Shown in pieces: positions 51,846 to 60,432 of a stretch of 64,000 nt of DNA. Origin of the DNA: DAISKN01 sp963716925 (lineage in GTDB: Bacteria > Acidobacteriota > Vicinamibacteria > Marinacidobacterales > SMYC01); contig CAVQUX010000033.1 in NCBI GenBank assembly GCA_963716925.1, forward strand, positions 372,001 through 436,000. Reading direction: 5' to 3'. The notes beneath the pieces were generated by a model. That model did no database searches. It was given only the letters and a program-made list of their open reading frames with translations, and was not told where the DNA came from. Position numbers and translations under genes: made by a program. The stretch's first letter is position 1. Every line of letters begins with the position of its first letter.

Positions 51846-53916
51846 ATGGATCCCGAACAGCGGGGACGCAATCGCCGCCGCATGCGAGCTCACGGAGCTG
51901 CTGGAGAGGCATCCATCGTTCTCTTTCGTTCGGCTGGGAGACGGGGAGATTTATTGGCTACGGCACGTCCAGGAAGGCAAAGCGCCGCCGAAGTATCGCT
52001 ACTTCGACAACGAGCCCACCACCGTCGAGGCCACGAAGAGCACGTCCGGTCTCGAGGCGCGCCACTATCGCCGGTTCGTGGATGCGCTCGAGAACTGCTC
52101 CTATCTCGACTACTGCGAGAGCAATCCCACCGTCCGGGATACCCTCCATCTCGTCAGGTTCGACCGCGACCCGAAACTCCACCGGAACCGTTCACCCGAG
52201 ACTTCCAACATTCTTTTCGAGTGGACTTACTTCGAGATGAGGGAATACATACGACGCCACCGGTGCCTCGTCGCCGGAGCGGAGTCTGCGCTGCTGCGCG
52301 AGCTTTGGCGAGACCCCTCTTACCGCCGGCTCGCCGACAGGTTTCTTCCGGAGGATGCCCAGATCCTGTTTCATCAGGTTCGCGACAACGGAAGGAACTA
52401 CTCCGAGAACCTCGATCGAATCAAGCAGGATCTGGCGGAGATCGCCCGGAGCGAGGGTCTCGATACCATCCTGCTGTCGCTTGCGACGGGCGCCAAGATC
52501 ATCTGCTACGAGCTTGCGCGCGAAGCCCGAGTTCGCGCGATCGATTTCGGCAGCTTTTCCCGGGCGCTCGCCTACGCCGGGAGCCCGGGCTATCAAAGCC
52601 ATCGGAGCCTGCACAATCCCTTCATGTTTCGCGTACCTCTGGCCACGCACATGGACGCGCTGGAGAGGGCGCACCCCGAGCTGACCCCCTCCATGCGGGT
52701 CTCGAAAGCCCACGCCCAGCTCGCGCTCGAAGTTCAGGACCTTCGGCCGCTGCGCTTCAATTCGGCCGATACCGTCACCGGGATCGTCGCCGTCCCCCGT
52801 GAGCGCATCGACACCTTCAAAGAGGAGCTTCGCGTCTACCGAAGACGATACCGCGACGCCGTCCGGACCGATCCCGAAGCCCGCCGGCTCGATTCGGCGT
52901 TCGCCCGATGGCGGCGAAAGCGAGGTATTGGACTCGATGGCCAGATTCTCGTTCGCCTCGTGAGGATGAAAGCCCTGTGCCGACGGGCGATGCGAGCCTG
53001 CGGCGTCGTGCCCTCTCCCCCGGCGATGGAGCCCGCGGCGACTCCCAACGTTCCCATCCCGAGCCTCTACAGCGAGCTGGTTCCGCGGGCGGTACGCGAC
53101 GCGATTCGATTCGCCGTTCGTTCCGAGTACCGTCGGCGGGTACTGAATCAGCGCCGGCGGGGCCGCCTCGCGCGGCTCCGGGAGGAGTCCGAGCCATGGC
53201 TGCGCGAGCTCAGTGGCGGAGTCATCCTGTCGGGCCCGTTCAAGGGTTTGAAGTACCCCGATGAATCGGCCGGCAGCGCCTGGGCGCCCAAGGTCCTCGG
53301 CACGTACGAGAACGAATTGACGCCAATCGTCGAAGCAATCGTATCGCGCGCCTACCGCTCCGTGGTCGACATCGGCGCCGCGGAGGGGTACTACGCTGTC
53401 GGTCTGGCGAAGCGCATGCCCGCGGCGGAGATCGTGTGCTTCGAAAAAGAGGAAGCGGCGCGCCGAATGCTCGCTCGTTTCGCAGGGGAGAACGAAGTCG
53501 CGTCTCGCGTGGAGGTTCACGGCTTCGCGACACCGGACGGTCTGACGAGCGTCCTCGAGAATCGAGCGCCCGCTTTGGTGATCTGCGACGCCGAGGGGGC
53601 GGAGGTCGAGCTGCTCGATCCCCGCGCGGTGCCGGCGCTGAGATCCGCGGACATACTGGTCGAGCTCCACGATTTCGTGCATCCGGATGTGGCCTCCGTC
53701 ATTCGCGATCGCTTCGCGCCGACGCATCGGATCACCGAAGTTCCGGCGAGACCGAGACGGGTGGAGGATTGGACGGCTGAAGTCGATTTCGGCCGCGGCT
53801 ACACCCTGGCGCTTCTGGACGAACGTCGACCCAGTGGAATGCGGTGGTTCTGGATGACCCGGCGCGCGGACGCGGATGCCGGCAAATCTTTGACAGATAA
53901 GGCAGGTGGTCGTTAG
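51846..53916 (+). CDS. GT-D fold glycosyltransferase domain fused to FkbM-like methyltransferase (frameshifted near start)
   Basis: About 690 residues. The coherent frame contains HPSFSFVRLGDGEIYWLRHV, the RxGDGE signature of the GT-D glycosyltransferase fold, and LFEWTYFEMREYIRRHRCLV. The C-terminal half is a methyltransferase: SVVDIGAAEGYYAVGLAKRM, EIVCFEKEEAARRMLARFAG, ALVICDAEGAEVELLDP. The likely start ATG 51846 is out of frame; one G missing from the GGGG run at about 51862 (after MDPEQR) would join it. GTG 52078 is the first in-frame start but would cut off the GT-D motif. Bifunctional transferase-methyltransferases often cap polysaccharides, which would fit the Wzt C-terminal domain upstream. 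Confidence 0.7.
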
Positions 53917-53919
53917 ACT
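53890..53919 (+). promoter_or_regulatory. Possible sigma-70 promoter for the wza-like gene
   Basis: TTGACA (53890-53895), an 18-base spacer and TAGACT (53914-53919, 4 of 6 consensus positions), lying over the 3' end of the preceding gene and about 45 bases before ATG 53963. Confidence 0.4.
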
Positions 53920-53962
53920 GATCTCACATTCAGTACTAGCTTCCGACTTAATCGGCGAAACC

Positions 53963-55327
53963 ATGGACCGTTTGGCTTCGTTCTTCATCTGGCCGTTCCT
54001 GTTCGGGCTCGCCTCGGGTCCGGCGGACGGACAGGCGCGCGCGACGAAGCTCCTCGCGCTGAAGATCCTCCCGCAGGAGTCGGGCTTTCTCGCGATCCTT
54101 CAGGCGGACGGACCCATGGAGCACCGGGTCGTCCAGGAGCAGAATCCCGAGCAGCGCCTCGTCCTCGACGTTCTCGGCGTCTCGAACCCGCTGCGGCACT
54201 ATTATCCGGAGAGCCACCCCTACCTCGAGCGGATCCTGATGTACGAGTATCCGCCGGAGACGAATCCGAGCGGGACGGGTCCTCTCGCTCGAATCGTGTT
54301 CGAGCTGAAAGGCGACATCGGCTATCGGGTCGAAGCTCAGGCAAGCGAGCTGCATGTGACGTTCTCCGAGGGCGCGCCTCCGGCTGCGCCCTCGGGATCG
54401 ACAGCGACCGCCGAGCCCGCCGCGAACGACAACGGCGATGGAGAGCCGGAGGATGTGGTGCCGGCCCCGGAAGAGGTGTACGACCCTCTAGTGCCGCCCA
54501 AGGTGGCCATCGAGCCCGCCGACGTTCCCGTCGGCTTTTTCTTCCAGGCTTCGACGGCGACCGCTGCCGACTACAGACTCGGACCGGAGGACGTGATCGA
54601 AGTTCGAGTGTTCGAGCTCGACCAGCTCAACCGGACTCTGCGCGTCTCTGGAGACGGCAAGATCGAGCTTCCCCTCGTGGGAAGCATCGAGGTCACGGGC
54701 CTGACGCCGAACAAGGTCGCGGCTCAGATCGCCGATCGGCTGCGGGACCGGTACGTGCAGAATCCGCAGGTGAGCCTCTTCATCACCGAGTTCAATTCGC
54801 AGAAGGTCTCGCTCCTCGGAGCGGTGGCGACGCCCGCCTCGTACCCGCTCTCGGGACAAAGAAGGCTCTTGCAGCTTCTCGCAGAAGCGGGGAGCCTCGG
54901 GCCCGAGGCGGGCAACACTCTGTACGTATTCCGCCAGACGGAAGACGGCCGCAGCGCGAGGCTCACCGTCCCGCTGAACGAGCTCCTTCTCCAGGGCGAT
55001 CCGCGCTGGAACGTCCTGCTGCGGCCGGGAGACGTAATCAGCGTCCCGCCCGAGCAGGCAATCGCCGTCACCGTCCTCGGCGCGGTGAACTCGCCCGGGG
55101 TGCACAAGCTCCCGGTCGGAGACGGGGCGACGCTCCTGAAAGCGGTCGCGCTGGCAGGAGGCCTCAACGAGCGCGCCTCCAAGAGCGGGATCCAGATCAA
55201 GCGCACCGAGAGCGACGGGAGTGAGACCCTCCTCAAGGTCAACCTCGGCGACATCCTTTCGGGGAAGAAGCCGGACGTCGTGCTCCGAGAGGGCGACGTC
55301 GTGGTAGTGAGAGAGAGCTTCTTCTAG
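53963..55327 (+). CDS. Wza-like polysaccharide export protein with AMIN-like and SLBB domains
   Basis: 454-residue exported protein from ATG 53963 with signal peptide MDRLASFFIWPFLFGLASGP. An N-terminal AMIN-like beta region (RATKLLALKILPQESGFLAI, FELKGDIGYRVEAQ) precedes a Pro/Ala-rich linker, then the Poly_export domain (DYRLGPEDVIEVRVFELDQL, VSGDGKIELPLVGSIEVTGL) and two SLBB domains (QKVSLLGAVATPASYPLSGQ; VTVLGAVNSPGVHKLPVGDG). Family members form the outer-membrane export channel with the Wzc-type kinase; here that partner would be the protein at 20385-22673. No lipobox Cys is visible, so anchoring differs from E. coli Wza. Confidence 0.92.
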   Translation: MDRLASFFIWPFLFGLASGPADGQARATKLLALKILPQESGFLAILQADGPMEHRVVQEQNPEQRLVLDVLGVSNPLRHYYPESHPYLERILMYEYPPETNPSGTGPLARIVFELKGDIGYRVEAQASELHVTFSEGAPPAAPSGSTATAEPAANDNGDGEPEDVVPAPEEVYDPLVPPKVAIEPADVPVGFFFQASTATAADYRLGPEDVIEVRVFELDQLNRTLRVSGDGKIELPLVGSIEVTGLTPNKVAAQIADRLRDRYVQNPQVSLFITEFNSQKVSLLGAVATPASYPLSGQRRLLQLLAEAGSLGPEAGNTLYVFRQTEDGRSARLTVPLNELLLQGDPRWNVLLRPGDVISVPPEQAIAVTVLGAVNSPGVHKLPVGDGATLLKAVALAGGLNERASKSGIQIKRTESDGSETLLKVNLGDILSGKKPDVVLREGDVVVVRESFF

Positions 55328-55335
55328 AACGCGCG

Positions 55336-56505
55336 ATGCGGCTCGCGCTGCTCTTGCTGTTTTTCGCGGCGAGCGCGTTGTACACCGGCGCCGCCTGGCA
55401 CTCCTACCGCGAAGAAATCAGCGCCCGCGGCGCATCCGGCGCTCCCCTCCCGGAAAGCTCCCAGCATCCCGAGGCGAACCTTCGAATACTCCGCAACGCC
55501 ATCGAGAGCAACGACTATACCGATTGTCTCCTCCCCCACTTCGAGCGATCGCTCGAGGAAGCTCCCTCGTTCTACCAGCCGCCTCTCCTCATGGCGGCGT
55601 TCTACGCCAACCGGCTCGAGCGACCGGACCTGACACGTCGGAGCTTCGAAGCCGCGTTAACGCGATTTCCCTCGAACGGCAGACTCCATCTGACGTATGC
55701 CGAGTGGCTACTGACCCCGCGCGCGACTCTTCCCTATCGCGTCTTTCGTGACGAATCCGGACCCGAGTCGCGGGAGCTCGCACTCGAGCGTCTTGCCTCC
55801 GCAACCGCGCTCGAGCCGGAGCTCACACGACAGGCCCTGGACCTCATGCTCCGCTTCCGGGTTCCGATCGCGGAATGGGCAGATAGGCTCCCCCGCTCCG
55901 AATCCACGAATGTGCTCATTCTGGAGACCGTTGACCAGGCACCCGAGGATCGCGATACCCGCACGAGCCTTCTCAGGGAGTTCCTGGCAACCGCCTCGAC
56001 CCCCGAGCTCGGCCGGAGGATTGCCACTTATGCCGAAAGGTGGGGAGAACCGGAGCTCGCTCTTGACGCGGCAGCACGCTGGCGGGAGATAGCCGTTGCC
56101 GCCGCCGACGGGCCGGAGATCGTCAGGGCCACGGTCGCAATCGTCCGCCATTCCCTGGGGTCCGGTGATTCGGAGCGCGCGTATCGGCTGTTGCGCGAGA
56201 CTCTCACCGTCATCGAGGAGCGAAGCCTTGCCTCGGAGAGCGCCCTCGAGCTCCTGTGCTTCGTCGCCGACGAGTACCGGAACCGCCGCCAGTACGCGAT
56301 GGCGCAGGGTCTCTATAGCGAAGCGGTAGCGATGTCTCCGTACTACGCCCCCGCCTACCTGGGCCTCGCGCGGAACTACCGCGCTCTCGGCGACCTCGAG
56401 AACGCGCGACGGGAGATCGAGGAGCTGATCGGTTTCGACCCGTCGAACTCCGACGCCGGCCGCGAGCTCGAGGAGCTGACGAAGCTCGCGATCGGAAGGC
56501 GCTAG
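55336..56505 (+). CDS. TPR-repeat protein of the export operon
   Basis: 389-residue helical-repeat protein with an N-terminal hydrophobic segment (MRLALLLLFFAASALYTGAA), so probably membrane-anchored with a periplasmic solenoid. TPR-like pairs are visible, e.g. PPLLMAAFYANRLERPDLTR and the C-terminal AMAQGLYSEAVAMSPYYAPA, YLGLARNYRALGDLENARRE. Such proteins often assemble export machinery. It starts 8 bases after the wza-like gene, and the ligase gene starts directly at its stop, so the three form one operon. Confidence 0.8.
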   Translation: MRLALLLLFFAASALYTGAAWHSYREEISARGASGAPLPESSQHPEANLRILRNAIESNDYTDCLLPHFERSLEEAPSFYQPPLLMAAFYANRLERPDLTRRSFEAALTRFPSNGRLHLTYAEWLLTPRATLPYRVFRDESGPESRELALERLASATALEPELTRQALDLMLRFRVPIAEWADRLPRSESTNVLILETVDQAPEDRDTRTSLLREFLATASTPELGRRIATYAERWGEPELALDAAARWREIAVAAADGPEIVRATVAIVRHSLGSGDSERAYRLLRETLTVIEERSLASESALELLCFVADEYRNRRQYAMAQGLYSEAVAMSPYYAPAYLGLARNYRALGDLENARREIEELIGFDPSNSDAGRELEELTKLAIGRR

Positions 56506-58029
56506 GTGCCTTACTGGTCGCCGTTCGCCGTTGCCGCGCTCGTCGCCGTCACCGCCTGGGGCGTAGGGGGCTACGAGCCCTGGGCTTCTCTGTTTCTGGA
56601 GTTGGGAGCGCTTTTCCTTGGCGGCTGGCTCTTCCTCGGCGTCCTCTTCCGGACGTCGCGCGAGGAGCGCCAGCGGTTCCTCGCCATCCGCCGAAGTCAG
56701 AAGAGAGGGACCGCCGAGGTCGAGATCCTCGAGCCCTCGGCGAGCACGACCCCGAGCGTTCCCTATCGGGACCCCTATTACTGGCTCGGGTATCCTTTTC
56801 GACGAAACGGCATCGGTCTCCTCCTGGTGCTCGCGACGCTCTGGGTGGCGCTCTCCCTCGTGCCCCTGCCGGCCGCCGCGCTCGCCGTTTTGTCGCCGAA
56901 GGCTCTCGCCGTTCGAACCGAGGCCGAGACGCTGCTCGGCCGGGAGCTCGGCTTCGCGCCCTGGAGCGTGACTCCGTACCTGACGTCTCAGGATCTGATC
57001 CTCTGGATCGCGTTCGTCCTGGTGTTCGTCGTGGCACATCACCTCGTGGCCTCCCGGAGAGGCGTGAGGAGACTTTCCGCAAGTCTCCTTCTGGTCGGAG
57101 TCGCCTCGGGCGTCTATGGCCTCGTTCAGTGGCTCTCGGCCCTCGGTGCCAGCGGGGCGGCGACGGATTTTCAGGCGAGTGGAACCTTTGGGAATCGCAA
57201 CCACTTCGCGTTCTTCCAGGAGATGCTCCTTCTCGTGGGCCTCGGATGGTTTTCCGTGCAATGGCACGAGGGTCGGCGAAAGGCTGCGGACCGGGTCGAG
57301 GCGCAGGAGGCCAAAGCCAAGGCGACGATGGTGGGGCTCGGAGTGGCGCTCATAGGGCTCAGCCTCCTGTTCTCGCTCTCGCGCTCGGGGATCGCTTTCG
57401 CCGCCGCGGGAGGCGCCTTCTTCCTCTACCTCACCGAGCGCGCCCGGGGGACGCTGCTCGTGGTGGCTTTCGTCCTTCTCGCCGCCGCCCTCTGGATCGG
57501 AATCGGTCCCGTGGTCTCGCGATTCGAGGTCATCCCCGACGAGCTCTCGGGCGAGGGAGGCCGCGCCACGGTCTGGCGCGACAGCCTCGGCGCCGTCCGC
57601 GATTTCTGGCTCACGGGCTCGGGATCGAGCTCGTTCCAGTACGTCTATCCGATGTATCGAAGCTTCGGCGGCAGACGCTTCTACTCCTGGGCCCACAACG
57701 ACTATCTGCAGGTGGCGATCGAGCTCGGACTCCCGGGACTCGCGCTCGCCGTCGCCCTTGCGTTCTCGATCGCGCGCCGTGCGCGACGGGTGAGACGGGA
57801 GCTCATCGACGCGGGCTCGTCGCTCTCTCAGCTCCACTCCGGCTACTGCGCCGCCGCCGTCGCCGTCGCTCTCCACAGCTTCACGGATTTCGGGCTGCAC
57901 CTTCCCGCCAATGCGGCGCTCTTCGCGGTGGTGCTGGCGGCGGTGATCGGGATGACGCCTTCAGCGAGCGCGCGAAAGCCACCGAGAGAGAAGAGAGCCC
58001 GTCTCCGCCGCACACCGCCTGCGGTGTGA
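56506..58029 (+). CDS. O-antigen ligase / Wzy_C-domain polymerase
   Basis: 507-residue polytopic membrane protein (about 11-12 hydrophobic segments) starting at GTG 56506 immediately after the preceding stop. The large periplasmic loop has the family pattern ASGTFGNRNHFAFFQEMLLL (GtfgNpNhfA...), and later GRATVWRDSLGAVRDFWLTG SGSSSFQYVYPMYR and YSWAHNDYLQVAIELGLPGL, the Wzy_C (PF04932) signature. Such proteins either ligate polysaccharide to lipid A-core or polymerise repeat units, and sequence alone does not separate the two. A separate Wzy-like gene exists at 36407, so ligase is favoured. The 3' end overlaps a minus-strand small gene. Confidence 0.85.
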   Translation: MPYWSPFAVAALVAVTAWGVGGYEPWASLFLELGALFLGGWLFLGVLFRTSREERQRFLAIRRSQKRGTAEVEILEPSASTTPSVPYRDPYYWLGYPFRRNGIGLLLVLATLWVALSLVPLPAAALAVLSPKALAVRTEAETLLGRELGFAPWSVTPYLTSQDLILWIAFVLVFVVAHHLVASRRGVRRLSASLLLVGVASGVYGLVQWLSALGASGAATDFQASGTFGNRNHFAFFQEMLLLVGLGWFSVQWHEGRRKAADRVEAQEAKAKATMVGLGVALIGLSLLFSLSRSGIAFAAAGGAFFLYLTERARGTLLVVAFVLLAAALWIGIGPVVSRFEVIPDELSGEGGRATVWRDSLGAVRDFWLTGSGSSSFQYVYPMYRSFGGRRFYSWAHNDYLQVAIELGLPGLALAVALAFSIARRARRVRRELIDAGSSLSQLHSGYCAAAVAVALHSFTDFGLHLPANAALFAVVLAAVIGMTPSASARKPPREKRARLRRTPPAV

Positions 58030-58161
58030 AACGAGGTCCTTCTCAACCTCATCGTCCGTATAGCCTGCGTTCACTTCCGACATACGCTGTCGCAAGCGAT
58101 CGAACCGACGCAAGATCGCTTCGGCGTCATTCTGCAAGGACTTCCAATAGTTGTCCGACAT
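57961..58161 (-). CDS. Small hypothetical protein, possible antitoxin-like
   Basis: 66-residue frame from ATG 58161 (MSDNYWKSLQNDAEAILRRF, DRLRQRMSEVNAGYTDDEVE). The sequence is charged and helical, and GYTDDEVEKDL looks like the tail of some small antitoxins, but I do not recognise a family. About 69 bases overlap the O-antigen ligase 3' end on the other strand. It lies 22 bases downstream of the HNH-nuclease gene, so it could be the last gene of that module or spurious. Confidence 0.35.
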   Translation of the reverse strand: MSDNYWKSLQNDAEAILRRFDRLRQRMSEVNAGYTDDEVEKDLVSHRRRCAAETGSLLSRWLSRAR

Positions 58162-58183
58162 CTTGATCGTGCTCCGATTCGAA

Positions 58184-58616
58184 TCAGATCGATGGGTTCG
58201 CTCCTGTGTGGCGCCCCAGAGCCACCTCTTCCTCGCGAATCGCGAGAACAAGAGGGCGATTCACCTTCAAGGCATGAATCGTAGCCCGACCGATGGAATC
58301 GAGACCAACAAGGTAGACGCCGTCCGAGCGAAAGTGAGCGTTCCAATCATCACGCCTCGGGTTGAACAGGCGAACCTCCTCCGCGGTTTCGGGGTCAAGC
58401 GCGCTCTCTCTCGCCGCCTTTCGAAGAGAACAGGACACGCAGGCCAGTGCCAGGTTGTCCAGAATCGTTTCACCTGCGGAGGCCACGGGAGTCACGTGAT
58501 CCACATGAAACGCGGCCTCTTGGGCCCAGCTGGGACAGGGCGCAGTACTCGCAGCGGTTCGCCGCCCTTTCGATGACCAGCCGGCGCAGCTCCGCGGGAA
58601 CCGCGTCTCGCTTCAA
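58184..58616 (-). CDS. HNH endonuclease (frameshifted)
   Basis: About 143-residue HNH nuclease when repaired. The N-terminal frame starts at TTG 58616 (overlapping the preceding TGA): KRDAVPAELRRLVIERAANR with CEYC, a zinc-binding CxxC. After LSQLG the frame changes near 58533 (an extra C in a CCC run) to EAAFHVDHVTPVASAGETIL, DNLALACVSCSLRKAA, giving the HNH core (His-Asp-His, Asn, second CxxC). The C-terminal part has RRDDWNAHFRSDGVYLVGL, common in this family. Known family members are stand-alone nucleases paired with the small upstream gene. Confidence 0.75.
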
Positions 58617-58840
58617 GGGTGTTGGTCTTTGGCAGCTCTTCCTGCGCGTAACTTCAGCAGCGCCAACAAGTCGGCCAGATCGACGAGACCCTCCGCTTCC
58701 ACCCGCTCGGCCTCGCTGAGGAGTTCCCCGCCATCCTGTCGGTCCAGCAGCGACTGCAGTCTTCGATGTACTCCCTCGGGCAAAGTGAATCGCTCGAGAT
58801 CCGATGGAAACTCTACTTCGATGACGATGTGCTGCGACAT
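58613..58840 (-). CDS. Small partner protein of HNH nuclease
   Basis: 75-residue protein (MSQHIVIEVEFPSDLERFTL PEGVHRRLQSLLDRQDGG), with a beta-strand start and a helical C-terminal half ELLSEAERVEAEGLVDLADL. Proteins of this shape regularly precede HNH endonuclease genes of this type and may be antitoxins or DNA-targeting partners; no role is proven. A clear GGGAGG precedes ATG 58840. It overlaps the nuclease gene by 4 bases (TTGA), so the pair is co-translated. Confidence 0.7.
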   Translation of the reverse strand: MSQHIVIEVEFPSDLERFTLPEGVHRRLQSLLDRQDGGELLSEAERVEAEGLVDLADLLALLKLRAGRAAKDQHP

Positions 58841-58928
58841 TCCATGGCTTCCCTCCCGTCATTATCTATCATCGGGGACGAACCTGGCCAATAAGCCCCG
58901 CCTCAGATGCGATGACTAAACCCTCGAT

Positions 58929-58945
58929 GTCAAACTCTGTTTGAC
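58929..58945 (+). promoter_or_regulatory. Palindromic operator candidate GTCAAAC-TCT-GTTTGAC
   Basis: A perfect 7-bp inverted repeat with a 3-base spacer, 34 bases before the start of the HypE-like gene. It overlaps the -35 element TTGACG (58941-58946) of a possible promoter. Its symmetry fits a small dimeric regulator; which one is unknown. Confidence 0.5.
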
Positions 58946-58970
58946 GGAGCGGCCAGGCTTACTCTAGGCT
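58941..58970 (+). promoter_or_regulatory. Possible promoter of the HypE-like gene
   Basis: TTGACG (58941-58946), 18 bases, TAGGCT (58965-58970, 3-4 of 6 consensus positions). Predicted transcript start near 58977 would make the mRNA almost leaderless (ATG 58979), in line with the absence of a ribosome binding site. Confidence 0.35.
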
Positions 58971-58978
58971 CGCTCCGG

Positions 58979-60013
58979 ATGACCCTTCTCCCCGACGGAA
59001 AGCTCCCGGTGCAGCTGCTGCGGGAGCTCCTCTCGCGGCTCGCCATCGACGACGTCCGGGTGAAGGTCGGGCCCGCGGTGGGTGAGGACGCGGCGGCCAT
59101 CGATCGCGGCGATCACTATCTCCTCCTCGCCGCGGATCCCATCACCTTCCTCCCCAAACGCATCGGTTGGTACGCGGTTCAGGTGAACGCGAACGACATC
59201 GCCGCCATGGGAGGAAAGCCGCAGTACTTCCTCTCGACCATCCTCCTTCCCTCGGGCCTGGCGACCGAGGAGATGGTGCGCGAGATCCTTTCGGACATCG
59301 CGAGCGCCTGCCGGGAGCTCGGCTGCCTCGCCGTCGGGGGCCACACGGAGGTCACCGGCGGCATCGATCGGCCCATCGTCGCCGGCGCGATGGTCGGCGA
59401 AGTCGAGAAGGACAAGCTGTTGACCTCCGGCGGAGCGCAGCCCGGAGACATGGTGCTCGTCACCAAGGGTATCGCCATCGAGGCGACCGCGATCCTGGCG
59501 CAGGAGCGGGAGCGCGAGGTGCGCGAGGCATTCGGCGAGGAGTTCCAGAGAAAATCCGCGGCGTTCCTCACCGACCCGGGGCTCTCCGTCGTTCCCGCGA
59601 GTGCCGCCGCCGTCGAAGCCGGAGGGGTCACCGCGATGCACGACGTGACCGAGGGCGGGATCGCCGGGGCTCTCTGGGAAGTGGCCGAAGCCTCGAACGT
59701 GGGGATGGTGGTGATCGAGACCGAGATTCCTCGTTTCTGGGAGTCGACCCGCCTCGCCGAGCGGTTCCAGATGGACCTTCTCGGAGCCATCGGCTCAGGG
59801 GCGCTGGTCTTGACCGCGCCGGAGCCCGCGACCGAGGGTCTCATCGCAGCCATGGGAGACAAAGGGACGGACGCGTTCGTCATCGGCCGGGTCGTCGCCA
59901 AAGACCAGGGCGTCGTCATGGTCCGGGGGAAGGACCGACTCCCGCTTCCCCGTTTCACCACCGACGAGGTCGGGCGGGTGCTGTCGGAGCGGGCGAAGAC
60001 TCCGGCGGAATGA
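58979..60013 (+). CDS. AIR synthase-related protein (HypE/SelD-like ATPase fold)
   Basis: 344-residue protein of the PurM/HypE superfamily. Seen: VGPAVGEDAAAIDRGDHYLL (the VGxGDDAA-like ATP/metal motif), YAVQVNANDIAAMGGKPQYF (the NxxDxAAMGG signature) and EVTGGIDRPIVAGAMVG, MHDVTEGGIAGALWEVAEAS. HypE itself ends in a conserved Cys that receives the carbamoyl group; this protein ends KTPAE with no such Cys, and no other hydrogenase genes are near, so it is not a standard HypE. It probably binds ATP; substrate unknown. The next gene overlaps its stop (ATGA). Confidence 0.8.
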   Translation: MTLLPDGKLPVQLLRELLSRLAIDDVRVKVGPAVGEDAAAIDRGDHYLLLAADPITFLPKRIGWYAVQVNANDIAAMGGKPQYFLSTILLPSGLATEEMVREILSDIASACRELGCLAVGGHTEVTGGIDRPIVAGAMVGEVEKDKLLTSGGAQPGDMVLVTKGIAIEATAILAQEREREVREAFGEEFQRKSAAFLTDPGLSVVPASAAAVEAGGVTAMHDVTEGGIAGALWEVAEASNVGMVVIETEIPRFWESTRLAERFQMDLLGAIGSGALVLTAPEPATEGLIAAMGDKGTDAFVIGRVVAKDQGVVMVRGKDRLPLPRFTTDEVGRVLSERAKTPAE

Positions 60014-60432
60014 TGTCTCCCGCCGCCCGACTGGCGCTCACCGCGTCCGGACTCTTCCTCCTCTCGGGTCTCGCGACCGGAGTCTGGAAGCACCGGCGGA
60101 TCCTGACCAGCCCCGAGCATCGAGCCCCGGTCTACGTGGACATCGCTCATCGCGCGGCGCTTCTCTACAGCTTCGCCGCCCTGGTCATGATGAAGCTCGT
60201 CGAGTACTCGCCGTACTCGAACGCGGTTCAGATGTGGGCGACCGCGGTGCCGCTCTTCTTTTTCGCCGCAGCCGTCTTCAGCTACGTCTATCACGGTTTC
60301 CTGGAGGACACCGAGAACCAGCTCGCAGAGAGGAACTTCGTCTCCACCTGGGGGATGGCCCTCCTCATCGCCGGCGAGGTCGGCGGGATCCTGGTGCTCT
60401 TCTGGGGCTTCGTCTCGACCCAAGTGCTTTGA
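60010..60432 (+). CDS. Small integral membrane protein, unknown
   Basis: 140 residues with four hydrophobic segments (RLALTASGLFLLSGLATGVW, IAHRAALLYSFAALVMMKLV, MWATAVPLFFFAAAVFSYVY, TWGMALLIAGEVGGILVLFW). The helices are linked by short loops with several His/Asp. I do not recognise the family with certainty. ATG at 60010 overlaps the HypE-like stop; ATG 60013 is equivalent. Overlaps the next gene by 4 bases (TTGA). Confidence 0.7.
   Translation: MMSPAARLALTASGLFLLSGLATGVWKHRRILTSPEHRAPVYVDIAHRAALLYSFAALVMMKLVEYSPYSNAVQMWATAVPLFFFAAAVFSYVYHGFLEDTENQLAERNFVSTWGMALLIAGEVGGILVLFWGFVSTQVL

Noticed and set aside
58011..58028. Inverted repeat CACACCGC/GCGGTGTG at the end of the O-antigen ligase gene as a terminator
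   Set aside because: The loop is only two bases and no T-run follows on the plus strand; it also lies inside coding sequence.
58979..60013. HypE as part of a hydrogenase maturation operon
   Set aside because: No hyp or hydrogenase genes nearby, and the C-terminal Cys required for HypE carbamoyl transfer is missing.
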